A DNA stretch of 64,000 nt from Ulota crispa (Eukaryota; Streptophyta; Bryopsida; Orthotrichales; Orthotrichaceae), in contig OY987249.1 of NCBI GenBank assembly GCA_963920765.1, forward strand, positions 11,656,817 through 11,720,816. The letters run 5' to 3'. How positions within the stretch are numbered: the first letter of the stretch is position 1; every line of letters starts with the position of its first letter. This document shows, in pieces, positions 11,414-24,073 of this stretch. The position numbers and the translations under genes were made by a program. Under the pieces are notes generated by a model. That model was not told the origin of the DNA. It searched no databases and saw nothing but the letters and a program-made list of their open reading frames with translations.

Positions 11414-14030
11414 CACCCACCCTCCCTTGTAACAGCCCACAGGATCTCATGTATAGCAGTAGAATTGCCACTAGAGGTTTCAAATATAGAAACTCTCTTG
11501 TTTTATCTATAGAAATTTTTACTTTGTGATTGGGCTTAATCAGTAATCTAGAGTGGGTGTCAATATTCACCAGATTTACCGTATTTCCCCGTTTTTTTTT
11601 AGTGCATCACAAACAAAACTCCGAATTAAGGAAGGGTTTGTGTGATGTTGTAGATGTAGACTGCTCTTGAAAACCTGAAGTTGCACTACTACTGTTCCAG
11701 CTTTTTATGTAAAAGGTTTACTATTTCTTTGCTGCCAAAAGGTATGTTTTCTATGAAATTTACAGGTTTCCATTTCTTTTCTTTTGTGGAATCCGGAGTT
11801 TTGGTCGTTTCATGCCTAACCTTTTCAGTTTCTTTGTGCAAGTTGTGATTGTGGGATTGAGTTTTCTGAGAAGGTTTGTCAGAGGGTTCAACGAAGTGTT
11901 TTTTTTAGCGTCCCTTGATCGTTGATTGGATTTTCTCTGCTCAGTAAATAACTTACTGTTCCTCTGATGCAGAAGTTCGTTCCCTGGTAACCTTCATTTG
12001 TATATTAGTTTTGTGTTAATTTGCAAATTGAGAGCTTGTTGTGGCCAAAGAATTGGGGGCTGATTTTGAATATTGACTGCGGGGTATGGATGGAGCGTTT
12101 GAACAGTGCAGTTATTGAAGTGAATATTTTTTACTAAGCAAGGGAGCTACCTGATTATAGACAAAAGCATCCAAAAAAGCAGAGCTGAGCTTATTAATTA
12201 CTACTAGATTTTGATAATTATTGTTGGCCCACAAAGAGAACGCAAAGACATTTTAAGTTTAGAAGCGGTAGTTTCTGTAAAAATATTGCACACATGGCAA
12301 TTTCCATGTTCACCTGAAATTTCTGTAAGTTTGAAAGTTTCTAAAAGTTACTATCGAACATGGTGCATATTTTTTCCACAAATCAAATGGGTCATATTGC
12401 CTTCGTTTAATGATTTGATGTTTTCTATTTGTTTTTTGTCAATATGAATTCATTTTTCAGGAAGTCAATATAGAATGCCAGCTAAGAAAACCTTGATTAG
12501 TCTTTTTTTTTTTTTTGCTTATAATATCCAAATAACATATTCTTTGTATGTTGGAATCCACATACTCAACAAAAGTGGATATTTTAGAAGTTCCCAACAG
12601 TTCTGACAATTTTAATTTGAAAATTTCACATCCTAATTCATGAGTATTTAAGTTACCGTGATCTTAAATTAGAAGGTTTGGAAATGTGTAGCAAAAGTAA
12701 ATAATCTAACAAATTAGACATTTTTTTTACTACGAGGATTGGTGAATTGAGTGACAGCATTGGCACATTTGGACCAAGAATTACTAATTATGCCAAACAT
12801 ACCATTGAGTTAATATATTGCTATAGACTTATGTTTTTCAAACAAGAGTTGTGTTTTTCAAACAAGAGTTGTATCTATTAAAATCTACTATTTCTAAGGC
12901 AACCATAGATTAGGAGGTGTCAAACCATTACCAAAAACAATGAAGTGATAACAAATTATTGCAACCTTAGTTGCAATTATGATATATGTGCTTTTTATAA
13001 TACAAATATATAGCTGGTTTTGGGTATAGCTACTCCCTTGATCATATACTTCCTTTTAAGTCATAATGAAAGTATCCATGACCTTATAGAGATTCTTTTG
13101 TATGAAAGATATCAAACAATCCCACAATCTATATGCAGCATATCCTCTCCACTACAAAACTAGGCAACGACAAAATCTAATAAATTTTTTAGAAATTTTA
13201 GAAAGAGCAACTACCTTGCAAAACGTATTAAAAAATATTGAGGTTTGACATGCACCTGTGTAAAACACAGATATTTCATATTTTCATCTCTGTACTCTGT
13301 TTAATTTTATCTTTGTCCCAATTACTTTCAAGTTGATATAAATATTCAAATTCTTAGATATTTTGGTAGCTACTAAAGTAACAAACTAAATTTCTGATAC
13401 TCCATTCTCTCGACCAATCAAAGCAATTTTCCCACTTGTATGAGATTTGTCGCTACAGAAAGTAAACAATTTGGGACAAGCAAGGTAACCAAAATCAAAT
13501 AATATTTTGACTAGTATACATGAAGCTCTGAAGCTTCATAATTGTTCTTACAATAAAATCCTAAAACTTCTAACTTTCGTAATTTGTCCTTCGCCTGTTT
13601 TACCGAGTAACAGGGGCAGATATTCAACCAGATCATCAGAATCCACGCCGAAGACTAGCAAATTTGCACACTATTCCGCAAAACTCAAGTTGGAGTAGAG
13701 CATTCTCGAGATAGAATACAAGGTAAACTAGAATAACCGACATTTGCTCACACTATACACTCCAAAATTGCTCTTGCTCTGGGCTAGGGAGCTCATCTCT
13801 TAATAGATTTTGCTACTCTGAAACTTGCCACACACACTCTGTACAATAAAATTGTGGTGCTCAGACATACGCCGCAACCGAACTGCGGCACTTGATCGTT
13901 GTCCACCAAGTTTGCAAAACCTCGTCTGCTGCTGAAGGACTGGGATTGACACGAGATGAAACACTCGCCTATCGACTTGATAGTCAACCGGCATTGAAAT
14001 TTGGATAGCGTGTCATGGTTAAGAGCTGGC
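11414..14030. other. Intergenic region between convergent genes
   Basis: This holds the 3' UTR of the small gene on the left and, on the right (roughly 13500-14030), that of the AGPase gene, which is transcribed towards it. The middle is AT-rich with no coding exon or convincing inverted repeat. A direct repeat GTGTTTTTCAAACAAGAGTT occurs near 12830-12870. Confidence 0.5.
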
Positions 14031-17000
14031 TTAGATCACCGTTCCGTGCCTGATGACGGCGTTTTTGCAAATCACTGTTATCCCTGACCGAATGTAAAAG
14101 CCTTCGTTCGGCCTCGCTGCTTCGAACACATTCTGCACATGGCCAACAGCATCATAATCGAAGTAAGTTTATGTGTACACTGCTTTCTGTTGCAAAATTC
14201 AATAGATCTTGACAGTGAAACTAGGTTTTACTCCCTCTGTCCCTCTAAAAACGTCCAAAAAGCTTAACTGTGTTTTTAGTATTTGTGCTAGTGACACATG
14301 CATTCCAGAATCAATATACCATCTATCAAATGTATGCAAAATCTCCAGCTTTGATGTTGCCGTTTGGGCACCCAAATCCCATGCAAAAAGCAACAATGGT
14401 ACCTCATATGGGCAAAAGCCAAGCTTGCTAGGAGAGGAATGCTCTCTTAATCGCTTAACATGCCCCCCATGAGATCATTGAACATGACAAACACGCTTTC
14501 TCAACGTTTGAAATCAGCAAAAGAGGAGCTTTTTAGTGGTACAAGAAATGTGTCTGATTTGGAGCTGTCTGATTTGGAGCTTTTTAGAGGGACAGAGGGA
14601 GTACTGGTTGATTTGTGAACACCAAATGACGAAGGAAGAGAATGGAAAAAGTGGAGAAAAATTAGGGGGGGTGAGAGGGCGTACATCTGTGTTGGCGATG
14701 ACGACGTCGTTTCCAATGCGAGCATTCTTGTCAACAATGCAGTTCCTGATTTTGGTGTTGGCGCCAATGCCCAGAGGCACTTTGCCCTCTTGTAGCAAGG
14801 CCGCGGCTTCCGAGTCCGTTTCGTAGAAATCCGCCCCCATGACCATGGCGCGCTTCACGTCGCATCCGGACTCCAGCCTCGATCGAATGCCTAACACCGA
14901 GCTCTCCACTTTGCAGTCCTTCAGAAAACAGCCATGCGAAACGATGGAGTCCTTCACCCTGCACCCCTCGATCTTTGTGGGAGGCAGGTACCGTGCTGAC
15001 GTGTACGTCGGCTTGGCAGCGTCATAAAAACTGAACTTCGGTGGCTGCATTAGCACCAAAAAAAATCCCAACAACACCTCCGAGATAAGCCTTCTTCCCA
15101 ACAAAAAACCATTCCGAAGTGCTTCGTACAGGAAGGACTGTTATCATAAAGCCCAGAGCAGGGTTTTTTTTTTGGGCAATTAAAGGCCCAATTGCCTCAA
15201 AAAAACGAGGGTGAGCTTCAAGACTATAGAAAACAAAGGGGGGTTTTTTTTCAAAAAATGCCAGATTGCAGTAAAGAAAATTTGCATTGCAGTCTAGGCT
15301 TTCATAAAGTTCTTATCAACTTGAGAATTGATGTCATCATTTTATGATCAGACAGATCCAAAAGCACCGTTAAAAAAGTTGATTGTGCGAGCTTCTTCTT
15401 AGTTTCATTATTAATAGCCATGATGCTGCAAAAATCCATGCATAGGGGCCACCTTCAACTCCAACCAAAAATACGGATGGAGTCAGCAACCTACAAACTA
15501 TTTTCAAAGAATGCCACATACATGGCCAACGGTCAAAAAACCAGAAAAAATCTCTGCCCCAGAGTTGAGGGAAAAAGCTTAATATATACCTGAGATGTGA
15601 GAGCGAGATTGGCATCGAAGAAGGACTTGATGGTTCCAATGTCTTCCCAGTAATCGTTGAAGAGGTAGGCGTGCACGTTGAACTCCTTGGCAGACTGCGG
15701 AATGATTTCGGAGCCGAAGTCGTTGGCCAGGGGATACCTCCACCTCAGCAGCTTGGCCAGCACGCTTTTCTTGAACACGTAGATTCCCATGGAAGCGATG
15801 TATGGCTTCTTCTTTGCCTCCTCGGTGGACAAGCCCAGCACCGTCGTGTCCACTTGCTACAGGTACAACATCACAACGACATTCCCAAGGTCAGTCAATT
15901 CTGTCTCGAGTTCTAACGATGCTTTGAATTCTTACAGTACCCAGTCAACAATATTGTGTTGATTTGGACCTCTTGATTAGGACATTTTGAACATAGAAGT
16001 GTTGGTTAGGACATGTTTGTGTTGATTTGGACCACTTGATTTGGACAGATATTAAACCAATTAGTTTAACTCATAAACAACTTGTCCTTTCGGAGTTAAA
16101 GCGTGTGTCTCTTACCATGGATTGCAAATCGTCTCCCTTGGGCTTCTCCTTGAAGTGATTGATTCGGCCTTTACCATCAATCTTCATCAACCCAAAGTCA
16201 GACGCCCGGCTGTCGTCCATCGGTACACAAGAGACAGTAACATCGGCTCCAGAGTCCTTGTGCTTCTGAAAGTCCACATAGAAAAAAGACCTGAGTAAAA
16301 CTTCCATCCAGCAAAACAGACTCTGATAACGATAAAGTTGAAACAGCTCTGAAAATAAAACAAGACTCTGATTACGTATCTAGATTCAGCTTTCCATTCA
16401 AACGCGATATTCATTAATTTGAGAAAAAAGATACACTTTGGTGACTTTTGGATTTGATGGGTTTTAGAGATTTTTGGCGACTTAGAATGAATTTCATGAT
16501 GATTTCTTCAAGACCTTACATCAATAATGAAATATCTTGAAGGAGCTATCAAAAATCTTACAATAAAATCATCGAATTACTCTCACAAATGCTTAATTCA
16601 GTATTCTCAAAATGCATTTTGGGAAAGAGTTTTTCCCAAGACGAATATCGTTGAATCAATTTTTTCGTGAGGGCTCTCTGCTCACCTGCACAAAGTGTTC
16701 GTAATCCATGCGGTAGAGGTGATCGCCAGACAAGATAATCACATCCTCCACATCTTTATTCTTAGCATCCTCCAGCAACCACAGGTACTGCCGAACAGCG
16801 TCCGCAGTGCCTTGGAACCATTCCTGGCCACCCAGGCCGGGCCTCTGGGCAGCAGCCAAAACCTCCACATAGCCATCGCCAAAGTTACAGCCGTTGCCGA
16901 AGTTGTACGTGCGTGCCAAGTGTCGGTTTAATGACGTGGAGTTGAATTGCGTGAGCACGTAAATCTTGTTGATGCCGCTGTTGATGCAGTTGCTCATTGG

Positions 17001-18330
17001 CACGTCAATCAGTCGGTACGCACCTCCCAGCGGAACCTGCTCTCGACCCACAGCAAACTTTTGTTAATTCAATTTCAGGAATTCTTCACATTTTTCCTGC
17101 GAGTTGTTAAACATTTCTGCCTATTTCTTCTGTGATGTGATTTTTCCCTCTGTCATGTTTCCCTGTTAATACCCATTCAGGGAATTCATTTGCAAATCCC
17201 TACATGGAAATTGACGAGAGTTTACTGAGCTCACGAAAACCAAGCTTCTTCCGATCAAGCTTCTGATTCACAACGCTAAGTTCATGCCAAGGAGATTATT
17301 TGGGTTTACCACACTACCATCACCACATCCAAAAGTGGTAAAATCAGTACCACTTTGCAATTTTTCCTTTTCCAAAGTGGTAATTATACTGCTTTTCCCA
17401 CTTTTGAATGTGTGTGATGGTAGTGTAGTACACCCAAATCATCTTCTTGTGAATTCAAAACTCTCTAGCCTAGACCCCAAGCAAAAGAAGCAACCCGGGT
17501 ACGTGTACGAACAGCAAGCCTTGGATTAAGATTAGCGAGAAGGTTTAGCTAATCTCAACGTTCGGATTTAAAGGTTTTAAGTGGATTTCAGCATAAGTAC
17601 CGGCCAACTCCCATGATAACTCGATGCATGGCCATAACACCAACCAATGGGACTGTACAGTACAGTGCTACAACGGCAGAGGATTACTTAAATCTTATGA
17701 GTGCACGGAGTCTATCATTTATGGACGTATACTGTTATAAAAATTTAGTACTATTGTTGTAGCGTGTACGATTTGACGGTTTCCAAACGGAGGGTTGGAA
17801 CTTGGAGGGACGCTTACCGCTGGTTTAGCACGGCGGAGAGTCAGAGGGTTAAGCCGAGTGCCGGCTCCGCCTCCCAAGATAATGGAGAAGACTTTGGTCA
17901 TGTTGACTGGAGACTTAGGAGCCTTGATCTCCCTCTCTCGTGTAGCTTGACCCTGCTGCAAAAATACGAAAAAAAGGGCAATGTTGGTTTAATAAAACTG
18001 AGTGGAGACCGAGAAAAAGAATAGCTTGAGACACGATTTTCAAAGACTGATATTGGTATTTATTAAACTTGGGACACGTGTAGGTACCAGAGTGTCCATG
18101 GGGCGTTCTGCCAAGACGGCGGAGACGTCGAGGGTGGTGTTGGTCTTCCGCGTGGGTTTGGTGCGAGCATTGGCGGTCTTGAGAGGCACGGTGGTGCTCG
18201 TGGACCCTGAAGAAGAGAGGTTGGTGGTGTTGCGGCTCTTGAGAAAGCTGGACCGCATGGAAGCGGTCGTAGCTTCATGGACCCGGTGAGCCGGGGTGCA
18301 GTAGCTGGTGGAGGCGAACATCACTTCCAT
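14031..18330 (-). CDS. Glucose-1-phosphate adenylyltransferase (AGPase) large subunit, plastid
   Basis: Makes ADP-glucose from glucose-1-phosphate and ATP, the committed step of starch synthesis in plastids, in a heterotetramer with small subunits. Exons from the start codon: 18330-18088, 17955-17818, 17036-16686, 16265-16116, 15856-15590, 15044-14685 and 14132-14031; all GT-AG and in phase; 536 residues, normal for the family. Residues 1 to about 80 are Ser/Thr/Arg-rich, like a transit peptide. [12 protein letters not shown] (109-120) is the nucleotide-binding loop and RAKPAVP holds the conserved lysine (125). [25 protein letters not shown] and FKEKPKGDD follow, then the left-handed beta-helix ending [32 protein letters not shown] marks a large, not small, subunit. 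Asn replaces the usual Phe/Tyr in [12 protein letters not shown] upstream is not needed; ATG at 18330 is preferred. Confidence 0.97.
14231..14601. mobile_element. Stowaway-like MITE, copy 2, in the last AGPase intron
   Basis: Ends CTCCCTCTGTCCCTCTAAAA and its inverse are flanked by TA (14229-14230 and 14602-14603). Its 371-bp body is a shorter relative of 4215-4801. It lies wholly inside the intron between 14132 and 14685. It keeps an uninterrupted TTAA near 14456. Confidence 0.92.
17298..17439. repeat. 142-bp hairpin element in an AGPase intron
   Basis: The arms ATTTGGGTTTACCACACTAC and, inverted, GTAGTGTAGTACACCCAAAT pair over about 40 bp around a short loop. It sits in the intron between 17036 and 17818. 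It looks like a solitary foldback MITE. Confidence 0.78.
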
Positions 18331-19300
18331 TTTGTGCTGCAACAGCTACAAACAAAAGACCTGCTCCATCACCACATCAAACCAAATATGCATCAACATC
18401 ACCGATCTCAAACCAACCCTCTGTTCCAAAAAAACGAGCAAAAAACAGCAAAAAATGCAGGAGTTTTTCACAATTCTCAACCAAATACAAGCACAACACA
18501 ACAGTGCAGCTAACACCGGTGTACACCGCCCGATCTCGCCCAAATGCATGCAACGAAAACAACGAAATAAAAACAAAAGCATGCCTTGTTTGATCAGACA
18601 GCCATGATCGGCAATGCGGCCTCTCAACCCACACCAACTACTACCATAAACTGCAAATTGACAAACCTCGATCCCTCAAAAACACTCCCCAAATGCTTTA
18701 ATACTCACACCTCCGATCGGAACCCAACCAACGTAAGCAATGTAAGAATAGGACCAACAACAAAAGGAATATATACAAAAAGCACCGCATGCACACAAAC
18801 TGACTGCAATTGAGACAAAAGCCATCAAAGCTAGAGCTTTGTAACGCCCTCCTGCAAACACAATGTAGAGCAGTAACTAAGCCTTCATAACAAAAGCTAA
18901 ATATTACACGCACCTTTGGACAGCGTCTGTTGCTGTTGATACGGGGGAAAGCAGTCGATTGGGGCAGAAGGGCGGTGTGTGGAAAAGAAGCAACCGGTGA
19001 TGGATCGATCAGGCAAGAACCTCAACAATGGCAACAAACAACTTGTAAGAATGTGCGCTCTCTCTCTGTTCTGTGGGTCTGTGTCTGTGTCTGCGGTGAT
19101 GTTTGCAAAGGAACTCTTCTCTACTGTGTAGTGGGTGTGTTGTGGTGAGTCTCGGTTATATGCCGGCTGCACTCTGGACGGTGCTATAAATACGAACAGT
19201 CCAGCAACTACAACCAACAATGCAAACAGGGAAGAGAGAGTGGCAGGCCACCTCAGGCTTCCGTCCACCCTCCAATTTTTTGACAAGTATGGTTAAAATA
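18331..19300 (-). promoter_or_regulatory. AGPase 5' leader with intron, and promoter
   Basis: A donor AAAG/GTGCGT at 18914/18913 and acceptors TTTGTAG or TTGCAG near 18336-18346 suggest a 5'-leader intron of about 570 bp. On the minus strand, TATA-like strings are GCATATAACC (about 19152-19163) and TATTTATAG (about 19184-19192). Transcription would then start near 19120-19160. The intron is inferred from splice signals only. Confidence 0.45.
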
Positions 19301-19843
19301 TTCAATTAATTGAGAACCGTCCGTGTGCCGCATTTTGACATTTTCTGGTTTCCATTTTTATTTTCCATCTTTTTTTTTTCTCTTTTTTTCGGTTTTCAGG
19401 AAATGTCTCCGTCGTCCATTTCTTCCCGCGGTCAAAACACACTCACTTGCTCGCTGCCACTTGCATGGTTGGTAACGTTTTTAAAGTATTACTTTACCGT
19501 AACTACCAACCAGAATACTTCAGTTGCAGTGATCGATCTTCACGAGGGAAGCATACCATAGCGGTGATTTCTAGGGTTTCGCAGTGTGTGTGTGTTCTCG
19601 GACCGGTGAATCATCACCGCCTCTCTGAGAGAAAAAGCAGGCAACGACAAAATCCCCAAAATTCCAACATAAAAAAGGAATCTTTGGTTTTTGCGCGATG
19701 CGCGGAGGGGTGAAGACGATCCAAAACCAGGAAACGTGGGGATTGACGAAGAAGAGGAGGTCATGTTGATCCTTTAGAGCCAGCCACGAGTATATGACTG
19801 AAGAATCTCATGAGATAGTTCCACTCTTTGTACGAAGGTAGTA
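19301..19843. other. Region upstream of AGPase, with one unproven open frame
   Basis: A minus-strand ATG frame at 19764-19540 encodes 74 residues starting MTSSSSSIPTFPGF with a hydrophobic stretch FLFYVGILGILSLPAF. It could be a targeting-peptide exon or chance sequence. No partner exon was found. Confidence 0.3.
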
Positions 19844-20152
19844 CAGTAGAACCTCCCTAAACTAATATGGTTCCCTAAACTAATATGGTTCCCTAAACTA
19901 ATATGGTTGGGATTACAAGAATCAGATTAGTTTAAGTCTCCATAAACTAATACCTTTCTAAATTAATATGCTCTATAAACTAATGTATCACATAGATCTC
20001 AATGTTAGGGTCATAATATAAAAAACCAAGCTACTTGTAATGCTATCTAGGCAGGCTACTTCATTTACACTTTCACAAAATTAACTAATAACTTATCTAA
20101 ACTAATCTAATTCTTGGAATCCCAACCATATTAGTTTAAGGAGGTTTTACTG
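19844..20152. mobile_element. Emigrant/pogo-like MITE
   Basis: The left end CAGTAGAACCTCCCTAAAC and the right end GGAGGTTTTACTG match the CAGTAAAACCTC end of plant pogo-type MITEs (Emigrant). TA flanks both sides (19842-19843 and 20153-20154). Behind the left end an 18-bp unit, CCCTAAACTAATATGGTT, is repeated three times (19855-19908), which echoes the end sequence. There is no transposase. Confidence 0.88.
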
Positions 20153-20154
20153 TA

Positions 20155-20569
20155 CACTAAATATTGTATTTAGGTTGCCTTGACAATTAAGGTAGGTATA
20201 CCCATTCTTGACTATGTACCCAATTTTGCTAGTATGTACCCAAGGTGGTCATTTCAATTCTAAAATGACCACGGGTTGAAATGACCACCTTGGGTACATA
20301 GTGACATAATTGGATACATGATTGAGAATGGGTATACCTACCTTAGGTTGCCCTACCATGGAAAGTTAACACATGATTTGTTGTTTGGTCACTTGAAGGC
20401 ACATGCAACTCTCTATATTTTAGGATTTCACATTGTTTATGACATGGATGTTGTAAATTTATTTTTTTGTAGCATCTTGTTGTTGTTAGATCTTTTAAAT
20501 ATATTTGTTGGAGGAATTACTTATAAAATTTATTGTAGTAGCAGGTAACCTAAATGCGATATTTAGTGT
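20155..20569. repeat. Inverted-repeat element with a nested hairpin
   Basis: The outer arms ACTAAATATTGTATTTAGGTT and, inverted, AACCTAAATGCGATATTTAG bound the region. It begins directly at the right TA of the pogo-like MITE. A second element lies inside at 20191-20342. Confidence 0.65.
20191..20342. mobile_element. GGTAG-group hairpin MITE, 152 bp
   Basis: The ends GGTAGGTATACCCATTCTTG and its inverse CATTGAGAATGGG-type partner pair closely. The inner arms (GTACCCAAGGTGGTCATTTC) also pair. Flanks are TTAA on the left (20187-20190) and TTAG on the right. Confidence 0.8.
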
Positions 20570-20753
20570 AGGTTATAAACAAAATAGGTTTTCATTTTTT
20601 TCTTTCCGAAAGGTGCTACGTGGAAACACATGATTGGGTGACACAAAAATTCAAAATGTGCCATTGGCTAGGCTAATGATGGCAAACAAGCAAACATAGA
20701 ATTTTTGTTTTGGTGAAAAAAAGAATTTCAAACCATCTTTTGAGATACAATAA

Positions 20754-20969
20754 CTTAAGAGCCAACTTCCATGGGCAATTGGAAGTGGCCCAATGATGGA
20801 AGATTTTGGAACATAGAAACTTGCAAATCCTTGTGTTTATTGCTAAAACCTTGCCAAAATATCATTTCTCGATTCCAATTTTAGTTTTTGGTGCACAACT
20901 CCAAGCATCTATGTAATGCTTGTGTTGTTACTTTTCCAATTCCAATTGCCCATGGAAGTTGGCCCTAAG
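20754..20969. repeat. Hairpin MITE with ends CTTAAGAGCCAACTTCC
   Basis: Arms AGCCAACTTCCATGGGCAAT and, inverted, ATTGCCCATGGAAGTTGGCC bracket about 216 bp. No coding capacity. Confidence 0.8.
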
Positions 20970-22474
20970 CATTGTAGACCTTGGTCTGATATTTTGCTTG
21001 ATTTTAGAGGATCGATAGCTGCCAAGAACGAGGGTCCAAAAGAAGTGACACGCAAGCTTGAGGCCTGACTCCGGTCTTTGGAATAGCGATGAAAATCATT
21101 CGAATTAGATGAAAGTAGTGAGTGGTTTACCTCAAGGCTGCGTGTTCGGTCAGGAGGAATTTCAGTTTTGGCAGGTGGGTTTGTGCAGAGGATGGGCAGC
21201 CGGCTGCTTCTGTAGATTTATTTTTATTTTTTCTCTCTCACAATCTATTCTTTGTTGCTAATCCAGAATTAGAATATTGTTGGGAGGCTGGTTAGTGATA
21301 AAACTCTTATATCCTTAATTTACGGCAATTGAGCATTATGTTATTATCAGGAAAAATATTGTTTGAAAGACCTTGGGGTCCTTTGTTGTTCTGATCAGCT
21401 CTTTGTTGTGAAATATACAGTGAAGAGATTAGAATGGGGCCTGATATGTAAGCTACAATAGGGCTCGGATCAAGGTGGAAGCGCCACGTGTGTATCTCTT
21501 GGCTTCCAGCATCCTTGATTTGGGCCCCATGTCCTCCTCTATGCTGGGTACTGTAGAAATTTGCCCCAATTTATTTAACGTGGATTCATACCCATTTCCG
21601 TCATTTTGGGCATTTCAGGGGGACATAAGTTTATCCTACACCGGGCCTCCAAGTTCCCTATGTTTAATTTCATGAGTCAAAACATTCGGTTTCTGTTTGG
21701 GGATGAAAATGCAATCATGTTGATAAGGAAAAAGTAAGTGGTTTTCAGAACTAAATACAGTTAAAGAATTCTTTTTAACGAAAGAACGGGGAGCCGGTAG
21801 GAAAAGGACTATTGTGACATTCATGACAAAGAGCTTTAAATTTGTATTATATTTTCTTTGCGTGAGCCTCGAAGGACACCCTTCCTCTACTATTGTATAC
21901 TCCTTTATCCCAAATAAAATTTGTGGTTTATTTTAACCTTAACAATACAAATTACAACTTCTTTTGCAACAGAAGAGTCAAAATATGGAAGACGTTATGA
22001 AAGTGACAAACCAGATTTTGAAAATTAAATCTCAACAAAATTAACAACAACAAAAATAAATTACTTCAAATTTAATGGTACAAAATTTGTTTCATAGACC
22101 AAGTTGAAATATGAGAAACAAGAAAAATTTAAAGGAAGCACACCTAAAACTTTTTAATATTGTCATTTCCTTTTTACTTGTTCTATTCTCTTGAACTTGA
22201 CAAATAGATGTATTGTACTAAAAATTTATTTTATGTTGTCATTACTACCATGTTACATTAGAAGAAGTTGCATACAAACGTAAAAATAAAAAATTCTACA
22301 TATGTACAAAAGGTTTTAACCCCCATTTTTAGTTCTTGAATTACAAGAAAACATTGTCAATTCAGTCAATTTTTGTAGATTCGGACATATAAATTTGGAC
22401 ATTTTTGTCAATTTGGACACTTCTTATTAAATTTGAACAGGTTTAATCAGTTTGGACATTGTTTTCTTGTAAAC
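20970..22474. other. Intergenic DNA
   Basis: No gene recognised. Irregular direct repeats of a TTTGGACA-type unit occur at about 22380-22460. Confidence 0.45.
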
Positions 22475-22728
22475 ACGTTATTCCTTAAAATGGGAAAACA
22501 ATGGGTACCATTTTGTACCTCACCTTAATCCAAAATAGCCATCTTAAACCAGATTCGAAGGTATCAAATTCAATCTGAGCCACTAAGGTTTTTTCCCTCG
22601 CAAATTTCTCCTCTCAGGTGAGGACACGTGTACCAAAAAAAACGCTAGAGCTCAAATTAAGGTAACCACCTTAATCCTTCAGAATTCCCAAAATGTACTC
22701 TTTTTCCCAATTTAACAAAAAACGCATT
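22475..22728. mobile_element. Dispersed MITE, copy 1 (partner at 36118-36373)
   Basis: Terminal repeats run from ACGTTATTCCTTAAAATGGG to CCCAATTTAACAAAAAACG, as imperfect inverses. The body shares GGTACCATTTTGTA, GAGCCACTAAG and CTCAGGTGAGG with the second copy. Confidence 0.75.
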
Positions 22729-23220
22729 TGTAGTGGAATCAAATAATAATCTCCATCAATTGTTTGTTGCTTTTACGTCAACATAAACTTTGCACTAGAT
22801 AATTATTGTAACTTTAGGGCCACTTTACACAAAAGAAGTTAAAGGTTAATTTGAAGTTCAAGAAGGTCCCAACCATGACCTTTTTGTTGGTCAAATTTTT
22901 GAAACTAGCTCTAAAGCCTTCACCCTAAGGTCAAGGCCAACATTTTTTCAAAAGATTTAAGTTTTCAAAAAATAAGACCAACACAACCTTAACTCCAAGA
23001 AATGAACTCATCAAAATTAAAATGACAACTTGCCACCCTAGCTATCATTGTAATAAAATTCAATTAAAAACAGAACCATCTTAATTAAGTAAACAAGTAA
23101 TGGATAATCAACATCCTAAAACAAAATTGAACTCCCAATTACTCCACTTTATCTCCTTCATTGCTTTCATTTTGGTCATTATGAAGGCTTGTCATTATTG
23201 TCTCAAATTTTGATGCCTTT

Positions 23221-24020
23221 AGAGCATCTCCACCCGTTGACTCTGGCTAGCAAGATTGTATGGTTGGAGAGCTCTATAGACAATGTGGATCTCCACTAGT
23301 GACTTGGCTAGGCCAAGTTTTGGAGCGGCCTCGCCAAAAATAGCTCCAAGGACGGTGACCTCTTGGGACCCTCTTCTCTTTCAATGAGCTTGATTTTCAT
23401 ACTATTGTGGAATGTCGGAGGAAGTGTTATTAGGGGGCTTCAAACATAAAATCTGGTCTTTGATCTTCTCACCTCACAAGATTTCCGCTCACTAGTGAAT
23501 TATTTTTGTTCCCTCGCACACGTAAACTTTGAGGCACCCGTGAGTTTGCGGAAGTTTCTGCAAGAGAAATTTTGGGGTTTGAGAATGCAAGTGACTGAGC
23601 CGCAAGAAGCCACAAAGATGAGTTTCTGAAGTTCACTCCTCACATGCATCACGTTAGGAGTGAAGTCCAAAGGTGAGCCACCTCACAATTCACAAGTGAA
23701 TTCACAAAAGTGAATTGTAATGTGAGTCACCTAAAAAAGTTGATGTTCGAAGCCCCTATTATTAACGTTGGTCCAAACTCTAATTCTCACTCCAACCTGT
23801 TGTGCCATCCATGTGCAGATGAGCTATTGCGGGGCCCAATGCCTGCGTGGCAAACAGACCACCGCCTCATACAAAATCCAGGCCAGAGATTGTGCCTAAC
23901 CCGTGAGCAAATGGCTGCACAAGTGGAGATTACTCTGCAAACCCCGGCAAAATTGCATTGCAGGGCCCTTGCAAACTGCTCCACCAAGTCTGGAAATGGT
24001 CGGACTGGTGGAAATGCCCT
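23221..24020. mobile_element. AGAGCATC-ended element with a nested MITE
   Basis: The left end AGAGCATCTCCACCCGTTGA and the inverse of the right end, AGGGCATTTCCACCAGTCC, match imperfectly. AGAGCATCTCCA-type ends are common on plant MITEs. The element contains the complete MITE 23433-23756. Confidence 0.6.
23433..23756. mobile_element. GGGGCTTCAAAC MITE, copy 1
   Basis: Ends GGGGGCTTCAAACATAAAA and TGATGTTCGAAGCCCC are inverses. A 5-bp TATTA lies directly on each side (23428-23432 and 23757-23761). The 324-bp body is the reverse complement of the copy at 24074-24400. Confidence 0.88.
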
Positions 24021-24073
24021 TAGGGATAGGATGTCAGCCTTATAAAAGCTTCAGCTATAATCTTGTTATAATA

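Noticed and set aside
18897..19286. Minus-strand 129-codon frame with a hydrophobic stretch (LFALLVVVAGLFVF)
   Set aside because: It begins at TTG with a stop just upstream and no ATG. It overlaps the AGPase promoter and leader, and no partner exon was found.
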